Part shown: piece after piece, positions 45,566 through 56,959 of the stretch
Numbering within the stretch: the stretch's first letter is position 1
How the letters are laid out: every line of letters starts with the position of its first letter
DNA from: Cytospora piceicola
Taxonomy: Eukaryota; Ascomycota; Sordariomycetes; Diaporthales; Cytosporaceae
Direction: 5' to 3'
DNA: 64,000 nt
Assembly (NCBI GenBank): GCA_023375675.1
Contig: JALQBC010000003.1
Coordinates: 1,178,001-1,242,000 of the forward strand
Translations under genes and position numbers: made by a program
The notes under the pieces: generated by a model
What the model saw: only the letters and a program-made list of their open reading frames with translations
Told to the model about the DNA's origin: nothing
The model's database searches: none

Positions 45566-46705
45566 ATGGCTGCCATGGAAGACAAGATACCCGTAGTCTG
45601 CGCCATAGGCTCCAACGGCTCCGGCCAACTCGGCATCGGCCACGACCAGGACGTCTCCGTACCGCGGCAAGTGCTGTTCCGCCCGGGGTCCGAGCCATCC
45701 AAGCCCGTGGTCCGCATCGCAGCCGGCGGGAACCACACCTTGCTGCTTACCGAGGACGGGGTGCTTTACTGGGCCGGCGACTCCTCAACCGGTGCTTGTG
45801 GTCCCTTGTCTGCGGGGCAGAAGGACAAATCGGGGCAGTTCATCGCGCAGGAGGTCGCTCTGCCCACGAACGAGGATGGGGCGGCGACACCAGTGAAGCA
45901 TATAGGTGCGACCTGGGAAGCATCCGTTGTCGTACAGGCGGACGAGCATGGCCGGAACACGATCGTGTCGAGCTTCGGCGTAGGCATGAAGGGCGAGCTC
46001 GGCCAGGGGCAGTTCATCGTGCGGACGCCTTTAGTCTCCCGCATCAAGGACTTCCCACCACCTGACACCGAGATCGTCGGCTTGTCAGCATGCATGGGCC
46101 ACGTCGTCGCAGTGCTCAGCAACGGCGATGTTTATGGATGGGGCAACGGGCGAAAAGGTCAACTCGGCACCGCTATCGACGGGGTTGTACAGGAAGTACG
46201 AAAGATAGAGGGCGTGGATTTCAAAGTGTCGCGGGCGGTATGTGGCCGCGAGTTTACCTGTCTGTTTGGGCCCACGGAGGGTGGCGAAGTCCTTGTTCTG
46301 GGCGCAGACAAGGCTGGTGTCAAGTCATCTGCGCCCGCGAGCGCTGTGGGTTGGAAAGATGTGGGCGCCAGCTGGGGCTCCGTGTTCATTTTGAAAGCAG
46401 ATGGCAAACTGGTGAGCTGGGGTCGGGATGACCATGGCCAGTTGGCGCCTCCGGGCCTTCCGCAACTCGAACATATTGCTATAGGCAGCGAGCACGTCGT
46501 GGCAATGACACAGGATGGCGATGTGCTTTCTTGGGGATGGGGTGAGCATGGAAACTGCGGACCCCGGGTAGAGAACGGCGATGTCAAGGGGCGATGGAAT
46601 GTGATCGCCTCGAAGAAATACCTTCCACCCGGTTCTGGGATCACAGGAATTGGTGCCGGTTGCGCGACCAGCTGGATAAATATTGAAATTCCAAGCCAAC
46701 CTTGA
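45566..46705 (+). CDS. ATS1: RCC1-repeat protein Kti13/Ats1, 376-379 aa
   Basis: In yeast Kti13 (Ats1) pairs with Kti11/Dph3 in diphthamide synthesis on eEF2 and in Elongator-dependent tRNA wobble-uridine modification. One exon. Start either 45566 (MAAMEDK) or 45575 (MEDKIPVVCAIGSNGSG); an upstream in-frame ATG at 45356 would add 70 unrelated residues. RCC1-type blades are visible: GSNGSGQLGIGHDQD, AAGGNHTLLLTEDGVLYWAG, DVYGWGNGRKGQLG, KLVSWGRDDHGQL, GDVLSWGWGEHGNCGP. The protein is slightly longer than yeast Ats1 (about 333 aa). Family fit is good; an unrelated RCC1 protein is the main alternative. Confidence 0.85.
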   Translation: MAAMEDKIPVVCAIGSNGSGQLGIGHDQDVSVPRQVLFRPGSEPSKPVVRIAAGGNHTLLLTEDGVLYWAGDSSTGACGPLSAGQKDKSGQFIAQEVALPTNEDGAATPVKHIGATWEASVVVQADEHGRNTIVSSFGVGMKGELGQGQFIVRTPLVSRIKDFPPPDTEIVGLSACMGHVVAVLSNGDVYGWGNGRKGQLGTAIDGVVQEVRKIEGVDFKVSRAVCGREFTCLFGPTEGGEVLVLGADKAGVKSSAPASAVGWKDVGASWGSVFILKADGKLVSWGRDDHGQLAPPGLPQLEHIAIGSEHVVAMTQDGDVLSWGWGEHGNCGPRVENGDVKGRWNVIASKKYLPPGSGITGIGAGCATSWINIEIPSQP

Positions 46706-46897
46706 GCTCCTCGCTCCGAAATGCAAAGCCTGTCAGTCGTACAAAAAAGAACATCCGAACGAAACAAAATTTGCAACTTGCACGGCAACACCCTGCCTAT
46801 TGCAGAAATATGCGAACTCGATATACCCAGCCCACTTCACTCCACATGGCAATCCGGTCACGATGACGATCGAATGAGCCTTGGCCATCATCGCCGC

Positions 46898-48573
46898 CTA
46901 GCTTCCAAAAAGGCCAAATCTGCGGACATCCGAAACCCTCTGTGTCGGATCCAGGAAGGAAGGCATATCATCCCCTGCGTAGTTCAGTGGGTTGCCCTGC
47001 GTGGTACTGGACTGGTTGCTCGTCCGCAAGGTCGATGGGTTCTGTGACAAGAATAAGCACGTGTCATCTGCCGATGGTTCAAGGTCACCTACCGGATCAT
47101 TGCTGGTACCCCATTCAAGCCGTGGGTTCTCGCCCTCTTCGTCGTCCTCCTCTGGATTGACAGGCTCCCACTGTTCGTCCTCGTCTGGTTGAGGAAGGAA
47201 AAGCGAGTCGGACTTCAGGGTCGAGGGAGGCTGCGCCAGAGGTGCTCGAATATCGAATTGAGACGAGCGCGGACCAGCAGATTTCCGTGCTGGTGGCGGC
47301 ATACTGGCTTGTTGAGCCTGTTGCTCCCTTGATGGACTTTGCTGCCGAGCATGGTTGCTGACTTGCGCGGCAGGCGTGTTAGGTGCAGCATGTAGAGCCG
47401 GCCTGGTAGCCTTTGCAGCAGCCCTGCTTTGGCCCTTCTTTTGAGCCGCCGTACCCTTTTCGTCAACCGTCATCAGGACAAACTCGCAAATGATGCCATC
47501 GCCATTATACGATATCTTCATCGGGCGACCTGGTCTTGAGTAGGCAGCCGAGAGCTCGCTACTTGTCCAGTTGGCATGTTGAAGGATGGCACGGATGTCT
47601 CTGACGCTGATTATAATATGGAGCTTCTCTGCCACGTCGATGTCGTCGAACTCGTCCATCTCCACCGCGATGGAGGTATGCAGCGGTTTCTTTAGTACAG
47701 CTAGAAACTGGTTAGAAATAACGCCATGATTACAACTACAGGACCATATTTTTCTTGCCTTCGTTGTTTACGCTGACTTGTTTCTCGGTGAAGCATGTGA
47801 GGTTAACGACGTTATCTCCATCGGTGTTGATGTCAAGGAGATCGATCCCAGGACCGAAATGCTCCATCAGTGAGCGCAGGGTGCGAGGATTGATGGTCCA
47901 GTGGTGAATGGCCTCGGTTTTGTCGAACTTGGCATGGATAGGGGCCTTCGCCTCAAACGAAAGCCGATGAGTCGCAGTAATGCCTAGTCAAGAGTTAGAA
48001 GCTCATAGTATGCAGTAAGACATCCAGCCTGACATACCGTTTCTGCAGAAGATTTTTGCAATAAAGCGGCTCTTTTTCCCAGGGCCATCATCAATTGAGA
48101 CATCACATCTCTCGATCGTGGTGACGTTGTCCCGGTCTCTGGTTGGATCACCGCCTGTCCGCGTACGAAAGACAGAGAGCAATGCCTGTACATGGAGGTC
48201 AGAGCGCTAGGTAGTTAAGACGAGTCAACTCATACTTGCCTTGATGTAAATCACACAGTAGAACCTCTCGCGGTACTGCGCATTTCCCTCGAATGAGAAA
48301 CGTGAGAAGAATCTGTTTGCGGCGAAGGTGAAGGAGGCATATGCGGACTTGGTGAGATTGAGTGCAGTAAGAACCAACTAGGTCAAGCACACATGTTAGC
48401 ATGCGGGTATATTCATACATGAGGGCTTCCAGTTGGCTGGATATGGTGGCATATCTTACTATATCTTTCTTGATTTCGAGGGAAACATCATCACTAAACT
48501 TATGGATACATAAGAGCGCGTCGTTGAACGCACCCACGCCCTCCTCGTTGAGGGTGAAGCTCACCAGAGCCAT
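46898..48573 (-). CDS. RAD9: DNA damage checkpoint clamp protein Rad9 (9-1-1 complex), 475 aa
   Basis: Forms the PCNA-like Rad9-Rad1-Hus1 ring loaded at damaged DNA, activating the ATR-type checkpoint kinase (Schizosaccharomyces/human Rad9; yeast Ddc1). Exons on the minus strand: 48573-48460, 48377-48240, 48185-48038, 47983-47759, 47700-46898. Spliced N-terminus MALVSFTLNEEGVGAFNDAL, then LTALNLTKSAYASFTFAANR, KSRFIAKIFCRNGITATHRL, KPLHTSIAVEMDEFDDIDVA, all typical of the Rad9 fold. The C-terminal 200 residues are the expected disordered tail with SQ and Pro-rich segments, an acidic EEDDEEGE patch and a phenylalanine-bearing end (RRFGLFGS). Two of the four introns (48186-48239 and 47701-47758) begin with GC rather than GT. 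Confidence 0.93.
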
Positions 48574-49292
48574 GGCGACTCGATGATCTGACAGTGCAGG
48601 GGCACGGCTGCTTGTCGTCTGGCTGAAGGTGCCGGAATAGTCCAAAAAATTCCTCTATACGATCATCTGACTGCAACCGCGTTGGACGGCGCCGTCTTTG
48701 GGTGTGACAGTTGCTTCGTCGATGTCGAAGGAGGAAAGAGCGAAGGCGTCAAAGTCTCTGTATAATTGTACTGGAGTGGACCTGTGCTGCTTAATGTGCC
48801 TTGTCGCTAGGTATGTTTGGCACCTGGTCGACGTTTCTTAAAACAAGAGAAAATGACTAATTCAACATAAGATGTTCAAAGTCCATATGTCCAGCCTCGC
48901 AAGTTGGGCTTGATCCTGGGATAACCAAATCAAGGGGTCCGTTTAGCGACTCTTTGACGCGCCCTCGCGCTACATAGAACCCTAGGAACCCTGACCCCCC
49001 CCCCGGAGACCGTACATGACATCAACCTTGACTCGCCCCAGGTAGCTGAACAACATTCATCCTCATCGTCCTGTCGTAGACATCTCTCATTGTCGCGTTT
49101 GATTTTATCTTGAATTGAAACATTACAATTCATAATTATTGTGCAGTCGTTGATAATTCCAACGCTTCGATAAAAGGTGGCTGATCCATCATTAATACCA
49201 CTCTGTCGCGTCTTTCAACATCGTACGCGTCCGTCACTTCATTGAAATAGCAAGGGCTGTGTCACCACAGTTCAAGTACCAGCATACCCAAT
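48574..49292. promoter_or_regulatory. Divergent region RAD9 / F-box gene
   Basis: About 720 bases between start codons. A C run lies at about 48993-49003. No gene recognised. Confidence 0.4.
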
Positions 49293-51072
49293 ATGGCCCT
49301 AGACGTGCCACAAGAGATTTGGTGGCTCGTCTGTCAAGATCTAAAGCGCCAGCAAGATTTCAACAGTCTCTTCAACTGCGCCCTGGTGAGCAGAAGCTGG
49401 GCCAGCTATGCCGTACCTCTCTTGTATAGGTGAGTACAGTACGACGAATATCTACACCCCCCCCCCCCAGCTTTCCTGGGCCTATTCACCTTATCCCTTG
49501 AATTGTTCGGGCTTATTGAGACTGACCAAAAACTCACCTAGCATCCACGACTCTTCAAATGCGGATGACATGGGAACGACCTATGATGGAAAGCGCAGGT
49601 GGGCTGGCATGTGGCGATCCATTATTCTCTCCAGCGCTGGGGTGACTTTCTACCCATATTGTCTCTGGATCAAGTCGCTTGGACTTAGTGATCTCGACCA
49701 ACTTCTTCTGGACATCGCCCGGGACCCCAAGCGGAGAAGATCATTTTTCGAAGGACCCATGAAGGAATTCGATATCATCAGTGGACGCATGAAGACCCGA
49801 GCTGGTAAACCGGTTCTGGAAATCCAGAAAATCGTGGAGAAGGTTGGCGACGCTATCACAAAGTTTGCCAAGGAAGCTTCAGAAAAACAGAACAAGTCGG
49901 TTCAGCTTACAAGCCTTGAGGGCGCCAATCTTCCGACTTCTCTGCTCTCTGTTTGGACCGCGAGGTTGTCGACACTCACCACGCTATCTGTTCGAGACGG
50001 CTCGGTATTGTCAGCGGAGGTCGCCGAGTCCATCCGTGAGAACTGTCCCTCCTTCAGGGAACTCACTTGCTACAATATTCGAGGTACAACTGTTGATCAG
50101 AATATGTCCGAGTTCTTCCGAAGTCTCCGTGAGAACTCCCTTGAGAATTTCCGCGTTCTCAGCGCCAACGAAATCGGCTTTGACGCCTTGGAAGGCTTGA
50201 TGCATCATTCACGATCTCTTCGTTCATTAGAATTGTCAAGTCTTGGGAATACCTCTCTACCATTTCTACATTTGTTAACCAGCTGTCAGTACTTGGAGGA
50301 GCTCAAAATCGAGTCCAGCATCCCCTCACCGCCTAGTATGTGGGCTGCTGATGGCGAGGATCCTCTTCCAAGGGTCGCTGTATGGCTCAAGGAATGCAGA
50401 TCGTTGAAGCGACTTAGTATCTCGAAACTCGCCGGGGCAAGCAAGCTCCTTTCCGACGTCCTCAGCTCTCCTGATCTACGACTCAGGGAGCTGGATGTGG
50501 AGCTGATTGATGATGAAGAAGCATTCTACTCCGCCCTAGGTTACCAAACCGACCTGGAGAGTCTGGTTTTCCGTTCCAACGCCGAGGTTCCTGACCCCAA
50601 TGGAGCGCGACACGACAAACTTCTGGATTCTATTTGCTCTTGCAAGAAACTCAGAGACCTCGACATTATGCAGAAGGCTACCGGTATCGACCAAGTGCAA
50701 CTGACAACTGGAGACCTGTTCCTTATCAGAGAATCATTACGCAACCTCGAGGAACTCAACTTCGATGGTGAAAACCTCACAGATGCCATTTTCGAGCACC
50801 TCGCGCAGATACCATCACTGAGAGCGCTCTACATCAACGGGCTATCCATATTCACTTACGAGGGCATCAGGTCTTTCATAGAGGCACTCAAGGTAGCTAG
50901 TTCGCATCGCGACTTTCGATTGGATATTGTAAACCAAAATGGGGATACTAAAATATCGGAGCGCCATGAAGCCGAGCTCACGAGACTGATGGCTTCGAGC
51001 TTGAATGGAAGTTTCAACTTGGTCTACTTCCGCGATCCATCAGAAGATGATATGTCGGATCTTTCGGACTGA
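49293..51072 (+). CDS. F-box-like / leucine-rich-repeat protein, 555 aa
   Basis: Probable substrate adaptor for an SCF ubiquitin ligase; target unknown. Exons 49293-49429 and 49542-51072; the 112-base intron contains a run of about 11 C. The N-terminus MALDVPQEIWWLVCQDLKRQ leads into LFNCALVSRSWASYAVPLLY, the F-box pattern typical of filamentous fungi (PxEIxxxI...LxxCxLVSRxWxxxAxPxLY). From about residue 160 on, irregular leucine-rich repeats are visible (LTTLSVRDGSVL, RSLRSLELSSLG, RSLKRLSISKLA, KLRDLDIMQKA, RNLEELNFDGENL, PSLRALYINGLS). The C-terminus is acidic. It belongs to a very expanded fungal class, so no orthologue is assigned. Confidence 0.85.
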
Positions 51073-51457
51073 AGAGGCATATTGTGGTTATAATTTGATG
51101 GTAAAATCTTGCAAATGGGAGGGAGGGAGGCGGTAGAACGTTCGGGACCAAGTTTTGCAGGTGAGAACAACCCAAATTCTTATTCCATGATAGATGACTC
51201 TAGCAGAGTATCTGAGTGGGATTTGAGACACAGGCAATACGGTAGGATGAGGACATATACCACAAAATAATCGAGGGAACGGGGGAAATGGGCTGATTAA
51301 ATTGAATGCCTCGACAGCAATGGATCATGGACACCGGGAGGTGGCGTTTTGTTGGACATGGACTGTACGAATAGTTAAAGACAGATTGCGGGTGCTCTAA
51401 TTCAACTTAATGAATACATAGATCTTCCTCCAGGACCGGCCTCTCCTCACGGCCTCA
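51073..51457. other. Convergent 3' region
   Basis: About 385 bases of probable 3' untranslated DNA between the F-box gene and the small gene on the other strand. Nothing else seen. Confidence 0.4.
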
Positions 51458-51931
51458 TCACACAGTCCGCCAGCCGATACCCAGCCTCTCACTTCCCGGG
51501 CCAAACTCTGCGCCCGGCATCCCCATCACCATAGGCTTGCTCCCAGCACCACCAAACATCCCCCCAGTACCACCGCCGACGCCACCGCCGGCCACATACT
51601 GGCCCCTCCCCGCGTCGTACGCGGGCAGCACCCCCCCGCCGACGCCGCCGAAGCCCCCTCCCAGGCCGCCGAGCTCGCCCGCCAGCCGGCACGCGTTGTT
51701 CCGGCACTCCCAGCCGCAGTAGTCGTCCGAGTACAGCACGTAGATGTTGTCCGGGCGCGGGTCGCAGTCGTCGCTCATCTCGAAGGGGACCCTGTCCAGG
51801 CCCCCCGGCTCCCAGGCCTCGGGCTCCGTGATGCGCATCAGCTGCGCGAGCACGTCGGTGCAGGAGGCGTAGGCGAGGATGGTGGGGGGCGGGTGGCCGC
51901 AGAGGGGGATGGTCTGGATGTAGATGCACAT
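51458..51931 (-). CDS. Small cysteine-containing protein with glycine-rich tail, 157 aa, function unknown
   Basis: I do not recognise a named family. The most likely start is the ATG at 51931 (MCIYIQTIPLCGHPPPTILA); the frame stays open upstream, but that part is basic low-complexity. The first 90 residues hold a Cys/His set (MCIY, PLCGHP, YASCTD, DDCDPR, DDYCGWECRNNACRLAG) that could bind zinc or form disulfides, followed by a Gly-rich stretch with GGVGGG-type repeats and a hydrophobic end. No signal peptide is visible. Strong GC-rich coding bias on this strand supports a real gene, although the frame is also open on other strands. Confidence 0.55.
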   Translation of the reverse strand: MCIYIQTIPLCGHPPPTILAYASCTDVLAQLMRITEPEAWEPGGLDRVPFEMSDDCDPRPDNIYVLYSDDYCGWECRNNACRLAGELGGLGGGFGGVGGGVLPAYDAGRGQYVAGGGVGGGTGGMFGGAGSKPMVMGMPGAEFGPGSERLGIGWRTV

Positions 51932-53197
51932 CTGGGCGTTGGTCGACGGGGTCCTCCTTTGATAATGTGCCCTGGTATTGGTGGGGATGAGTGGTTGCTT
52001 GCGATCGCGTTTCCTTTTCGCCCACCGGGAAACGGTCGTCCCGGATGACAAAGGTTGGCTAACTGTTTCTTAGTTATGGCCCAGGAGGCCAGTGACCGGG
52101 AAGTGAACAAGTTGCAGAGTGCGGAAGAAAAGCTGAGAAAGTGGATTAAGTGGCACAAGTCGTCTGCGCTGGTGGGAATCCTGTAGTTGACGGCTTGGAT
52201 GATCCCGCTGGCACAACCGATACTCTGGGGGAGACAAAGCCGCTTGAGATGACACAGGAAATAACGAATACGCCAACAAATACGCCCGAGGAGAAGAGAT
52301 GTTCCTTCTCTAAAATATCCAGATGCGGTCTCGACTTCCCAGGGCTCCCAGGCGGGACAAGAGGCTGCCAATCACTCCTCATAGCAGGCAACCCGGACTT
52401 GTTCCCAACCTTGTTTCCACAAACTTGAAACCTCCACGACGGTCATGTCCGCCACACCCACCAGTCAAAACTGCGTGGGCAAGCATCTATGAGAGAGAGA
52501 TGATGGCATAACAACCATGGGAGCAGTCGGCGTGCTGAGGTGTCTCAGGAGGCTAGCAAGCGGATTCTCAGGATACACCGCAACACTTCCCATATTGAAA
52601 CGGCTTCCTAAATGAGGGACTCGACGGTTTCCAGCGGAATGGGGGAATCGGGGCCTCAGCCAGACTTCAGCAATCAGGAGGGAACGGGTCATGTGAACGT
52701 GATTGGATGAGGAGGAGATGAGTGTAAACCTCAGATGGCAAACTTTCGGTCGACAAACGAGGAACTTATAAGCCCGGCAAGGAGATATGGACTTTCTGGG
52801 GCGGGTATTTGGGAACTGCTACCTCTTGAAGAAAGTGATGCTGAGCAAACTAAGCACAGGTCGAACCGTTCAAGGCTGCAGCACATGAAGACTGAAGCTA
52901 TGACCAATTACCACAAAATATTCCCAGCGCTCTGTTTCTGTGGCACGCGGCTGGGAAACCTTAAGTCTCATATTACCAGAGGTTGTACCCACACAGACTG
53001 TTACACAAGGTTTGAGAGCCCAAACTGATGCCTCGATAACCGGGGGTATCTGATGATTGTTTCCCAACATGTAAATAAAGAATATGGAAAATGCCCAGCA
53101 ACACCGTCTGCCAAAAGATGCGACGAAAACGTTGAGATGTGTATCCAAGCCGTCCTCAAGAAAAATGCCAATAACTTACATAAGACGTCCGCTCGAC
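51932..53197. other. 1.3 kb intergenic region
   Basis: Upstream of the 157-aa gene and downstream of PHO8. Several chance frames; no recognisable gene or repeat. Confidence 0.4.
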
Positions 53198-55057
53198 CTA
53201 ATCCATTTGGGTCGCCTCAATCTCATAACCCGGCCTCACCATCATCTCGTCCAATGAAAGCGCCACAGTTTGCTCCCAGTCCATCTTCTCCTTCAGCTCT
53301 TCCGTAACGGCCTCCACATCAACATCCAGATAGTTCCTCAGGAACTTTCCCACGTCCGTGTTCTCGACATTTCCGTGAATATCCTCAGCCTGGGGCCCTC
53401 CGGAGCTGTAAATATTCACGTCAACCGCCGAGTGGCCATAGGTGGACCATCCAATTCTCGCACGCTGGCTAATCATCTTCGAGAAGGTGAAGATCGCATA
53501 CGTCGGGTCTGTGGCGAGCTTCTTGAGCTCAAAATCGTGAGCGTCAGTGATCCCCAGACCGGAGATCACCAACTCGGTGTTGATCCAATCCTCAAGGCCG
53601 TTGAGCGCGACAGGGTCCGAGTTGATTGATGCAATGTGCTTATGCAACTTGCTAGCCAGGTATTGAGCAGAGGCGTTGGCTTTGGCCAGCACAGTCGGAT
53701 ACCAGTTGTACACTGGCAAAGCGGCATCTGGCGACTCTGTGAACTGTTAGATAAATGCGACATGTGACATGGGTCGATTCTCGGAACTTACGCCAAGCCG
53801 TAGCTAGACCACCGGTCTCGTGATCGCTGGTAGCCACAAGCATTCCTTCGGTCTTGCTATTCTCAAGGAAGTCCACGACAGACTTGAAGGTCTTATCGTA
53901 CTCGAGAACCTCCCGCACTTGGGACGCAGGGTCGTTGATGTGGCCGGCATGGTCAATCCGGCTACCCTCGATCATGAGGAAGAAGCCCTGGTCACTATTC
54001 TCTGTAGCTTTCTCCAGAGCCCGCAGGGCAGTCGCCGCCATCTCGCTAAGGCTAGGATAGATATCTGCCATGTTCCGGCGATCGATTTCGAAGGGCACGT
54101 CAGTGTTGGCGAACAGGCCCATCAAAGGCAAAGAGACGTTTTCTCCGCCCCACAGACTGTCGAAGCCGGCGCGGTTATCCAGGTATGTCCAACTGTGCTT
54201 CTCTTGAGCAATCTTGGTGACATCGATATCATCAAGCCGGCAGCTTCCTTCGGTTGTGTTGGGGAGGAAGTGGCATCGTCCTCCGCCAAGCATCAGGTCA
54301 ACAACTCGCCCCAGGGCTCCCTCGCCAGTCTCCTGCAGAGCAATCTCATCTTCCTGTTCTCTCAGGTTCACGTGACTTGCGAAGCATGCAGGGGTTGCAT
54401 CGGTGATATCGGTTGTAACCACCAGTCCTGTGTGGTAACCAGCCTTCTTGGCCGCCTCCAAAACAGATCCGCATGGGGAGAAGTCCGGCAATACTGAGAT
54501 GGCTCCATTGTAGCTCTTCTTGCCACAAGAGAAGGCGGTCGCTCCAGCTGCCGAGTCCGTGACTAATTTATTGCTCGATCGCGTCCGACTCGTTCCCCAG
54601 AAATGCTTATCTAAGGTCAGGGTGTCGTCGTGATCCAGCCCGTCCACGTGCTGTCTGTATGACCTCGTCAAGGACAAGGATGCAGGTCCCATCCCATCGG
54701 AGACCATAAAGATGAGGTTCCTCTTGCCGGCGGGCTTAGAGTAGGGCCCTGTTTGTTGGTTGTGCTGGATCCATACTGCCAGGACGATGATGATCGCGGT
54801 AGCCAGAAGTGCCCATATAAAAAGGATGATCTCGCGGAGTCGATTTGTCCATGCCTGGCGATCTGGTGACACACCCCTAACCAGATTATCCTCTTCCTCG
54901 GCAAGATGGTCGGATCGGGCTGAGTCTATTGACCGCCGCGAATTGGCGAGCAGCGGAGAACGATCGGAAGGCTGGCCGTCCAGATCTTGTCAGCATCATT
55001 CCGCCCAAGTGAGATGCTCCTCGTGGTGTGTTTCAAAATGGGTGAACGACATACCAT
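53198..55057 (-). CDS. PHO8: Vacuolar alkaline phosphatase (repressible, Pho8 type), 573 aa
   Basis: Type II membrane metalloenzyme of the vacuole that hydrolyses phosphomonoesters, using a serine nucleophile with two Zn and one Mg. Exons on the minus strand: 55057-55055 (only the ATG), 54971-53792, 53736-53198. The spliced start MPSDRSPLLANSRR has an acidic/dileucine-like sorting signal, then EEEDNLVRG and one membrane anchor (IILFIWALLATAIIIVLAVW, about residues 52-72). The catalytic domain shows NLIFMVSDGMGPAS, the nucleophile motif VTDSAAGATAF (Ser about 138), TTDITDATPACFASH, IEGSRIDHAGHINDPA, and ATSDHETGGLATAW just before the last intron. The C-terminal exon has YGHSAVDVNIYSSGG. All metal-ligand motifs look intact. 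Confidence 0.94.
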
Positions 55058-55810
55058 AGCTTCTTCTGGCCTGCTAAAGCAATTACCTAGGTAGTGTCTA
55101 GGAACAAGCTCCCCCTGTCCGGGAAGGAGAGGTCAACATGTTTAAGAGGAGCTGAGGTGCCAACTGACTGCCCGAAGGCGGGCCGATAAACAGCTAATCG
55201 TCTAGGGTCCATCAAGGAGACGTCATGTGGGCCCGAACCAGCCAATCAATCCTCTGTTAGCACCTAGGGACATCTGATCCCTGCCTACAATAGCCTCACC
55301 TCAGACTTCATCCAAACACACACTTAGAATTAAACCACGACTACGGCAACTCTCTGGCTCAAGGCCTCTGCAAGAACGGAAGGCCCAAAAAGACCCAAGC
55401 CGAGTGGCAGGTGCTCGAAGCGAGGAAGGCCCGCGCAAGGGCACTATAGCACTTCCGCCACTTCAGCGCGGCTCGAGAGTTGGAGACACTCTTCCCTGTC
55501 ATTATCTTCCCGATATCCACGCCAGAGAACCTTGGAAGCTACGGGAGATAGCTGGGTCACAAACCCATATTGGTAGCATGGGACGTTGTCTTTATTGGTA
55601 GTGCAGCCTGGTTCTTTAATAGACTTAGCCAGTGATGGTGTTACACGAGAGGACTGGTCTTCCGTAGACCTGATTTCTGCTTCCACTGCTGAATTTATCC
55701 TGGACTTTTATGAAGTACTCCCAATACAGCGCGTTCTCATGTCCCGAGATGAACTTGTGTGCAACCCAAACGTCGTTTCAGATCAACTCGAATCTATCCA
55801 TCCAAACCCC
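55058..55810. other. Upstream region of PHO8
   Basis: About 750 bases, including one TACCTAGGTA copy at 55084-55093, 27 bases upstream of the PHO8 start codon. No convincing gene; no clear CACGTG/CACGTT phosphate-response element was identified. Confidence 0.4.
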
Positions 55811-56959
55811 TCACAAGAAAGCATCATGAAGATCATCCTCGCGAGGGATCTCGGGTGAGTCCTCATCGCTATAAAGCTGAAAGAGGTCCTCGTTGCTATC
55901 GGCTGTGGTGAGGAACGTATCGGAGGGGGTCAGTGGGCCGCTGGCATGCAGTGTCGTCTCGTCCTCCTCTTCGGGACCGATAAGGTCAGTGATCTCCGCA
56001 ATCTCGCTGTGGGTAGACTCAGGGGATCTCGACTTTGTCTCTGGGTCTGGATGCTGTCCAATATTGCGAACGATCCCAGCATCAGCAACTGGTCGACCGT
56101 GCTTGCGGAAGCTGTAGCCCACAGCAACCGTGGGCGGAATGTCACCTTTGAGAACGCCGTCTAGGTTGAGCAAGGCCATCTCTTGGCCCACCATCCCCTT
56201 GCCACAGTGGGGGCAGAGCGTGCTCTTGCACTCTTGTCGCTCGCTCGTCAGGTAAGGCCGATCGTCAACGGCAGGGGCAAGGAAGCCGTATTTGTCGTTG
56301 AGGGCTGTGGCATTGGCACCCTCGCGTTGCCTCAACAGTTTGGCAAGCTGGGGGCCGGAGAGGGACTCGACCTGCTCTGGTTCGAGCTCTTGAAGCAGGC
56401 TGAGCTTGTCGGCGCGTGCTGCAGGGCCTCGGTCGGGCTTCTTCAACTGCTGGCTGAACATCTTTCCGGTCTCGTCGAAATACTCCTGGTAATTGATCAG
56501 AACATACCTACAGTGCAGTATGCCACAAAAGCTGGTAACTTACAATGTTGCCCTCCCGAACCGAATCATACAGGCGTGCCTCTGCCTCGTTGGTACAGCG
56601 GTAGAACCAACCAAAGTCGGAGCCGCGACCGCATTTATCGCAGCGCAGGGTGCAATCATACTAGACGTGATTCAGTAGGTGCTATAGTTTGTCTGTGGTG
56701 ATAGCAATGTGAAAGCTGCAACGCCTTGCTGAATCCCCAGGATTCGACTTACCACACGCGACATCCCCAGTGAATAACACCTGTCAGCGTAAGGAACATG
56801 CCGCGGAGGCAGTGGCGGATACTGAGGTGCGAACATCGATCCTCGTGTAGGCGGAGGACAATAACCGTGAAGGCGATTGTTTCTGGTTCCCTCACCAAGT
56901 GCTGGGTTGGCTGGTGCCAGACGAGGTGTCTCAGGCGGCGAGGGTGAGTTCGAAGCCAT
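55811..56959 (-). CDS. Conserved-looking protein with putative zinc ribbon, 332 aa, function unknown
   Basis: Exons on the minus strand: 56959-56753, 56660-56544, 56485-55811 (introns of 92 and 58 bases with good signals). The first 60 residues are Pro-rich (MASNSPSPPETPRLAPANP). Exon 2 gives YDCTLRCDKCGRGSDFGWFY followed by RCTNEAEARLYDSV. Together with a distant CPHC (STLCPHCGKGM, about residue 225) this makes two CxxC-like pairs fit for one zinc ion. Between them lies a helical stretch (KLSLLQELEPEQVESLSGPQ). The C-terminal 100 residues are acidic and Ser/Thr-rich. The exon joins are in frame and raise confidence that this is a real gene. I do not recognise a named family. Confidence 0.75.

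Noticed and set aside
38796..48573. DNA-repair gene cluster (RAD26, RAD9)
   Set aside because: The two are separated by TYR1 and KTI13 and are ordinary dispersed housekeeping genes; proximity looks accidental.
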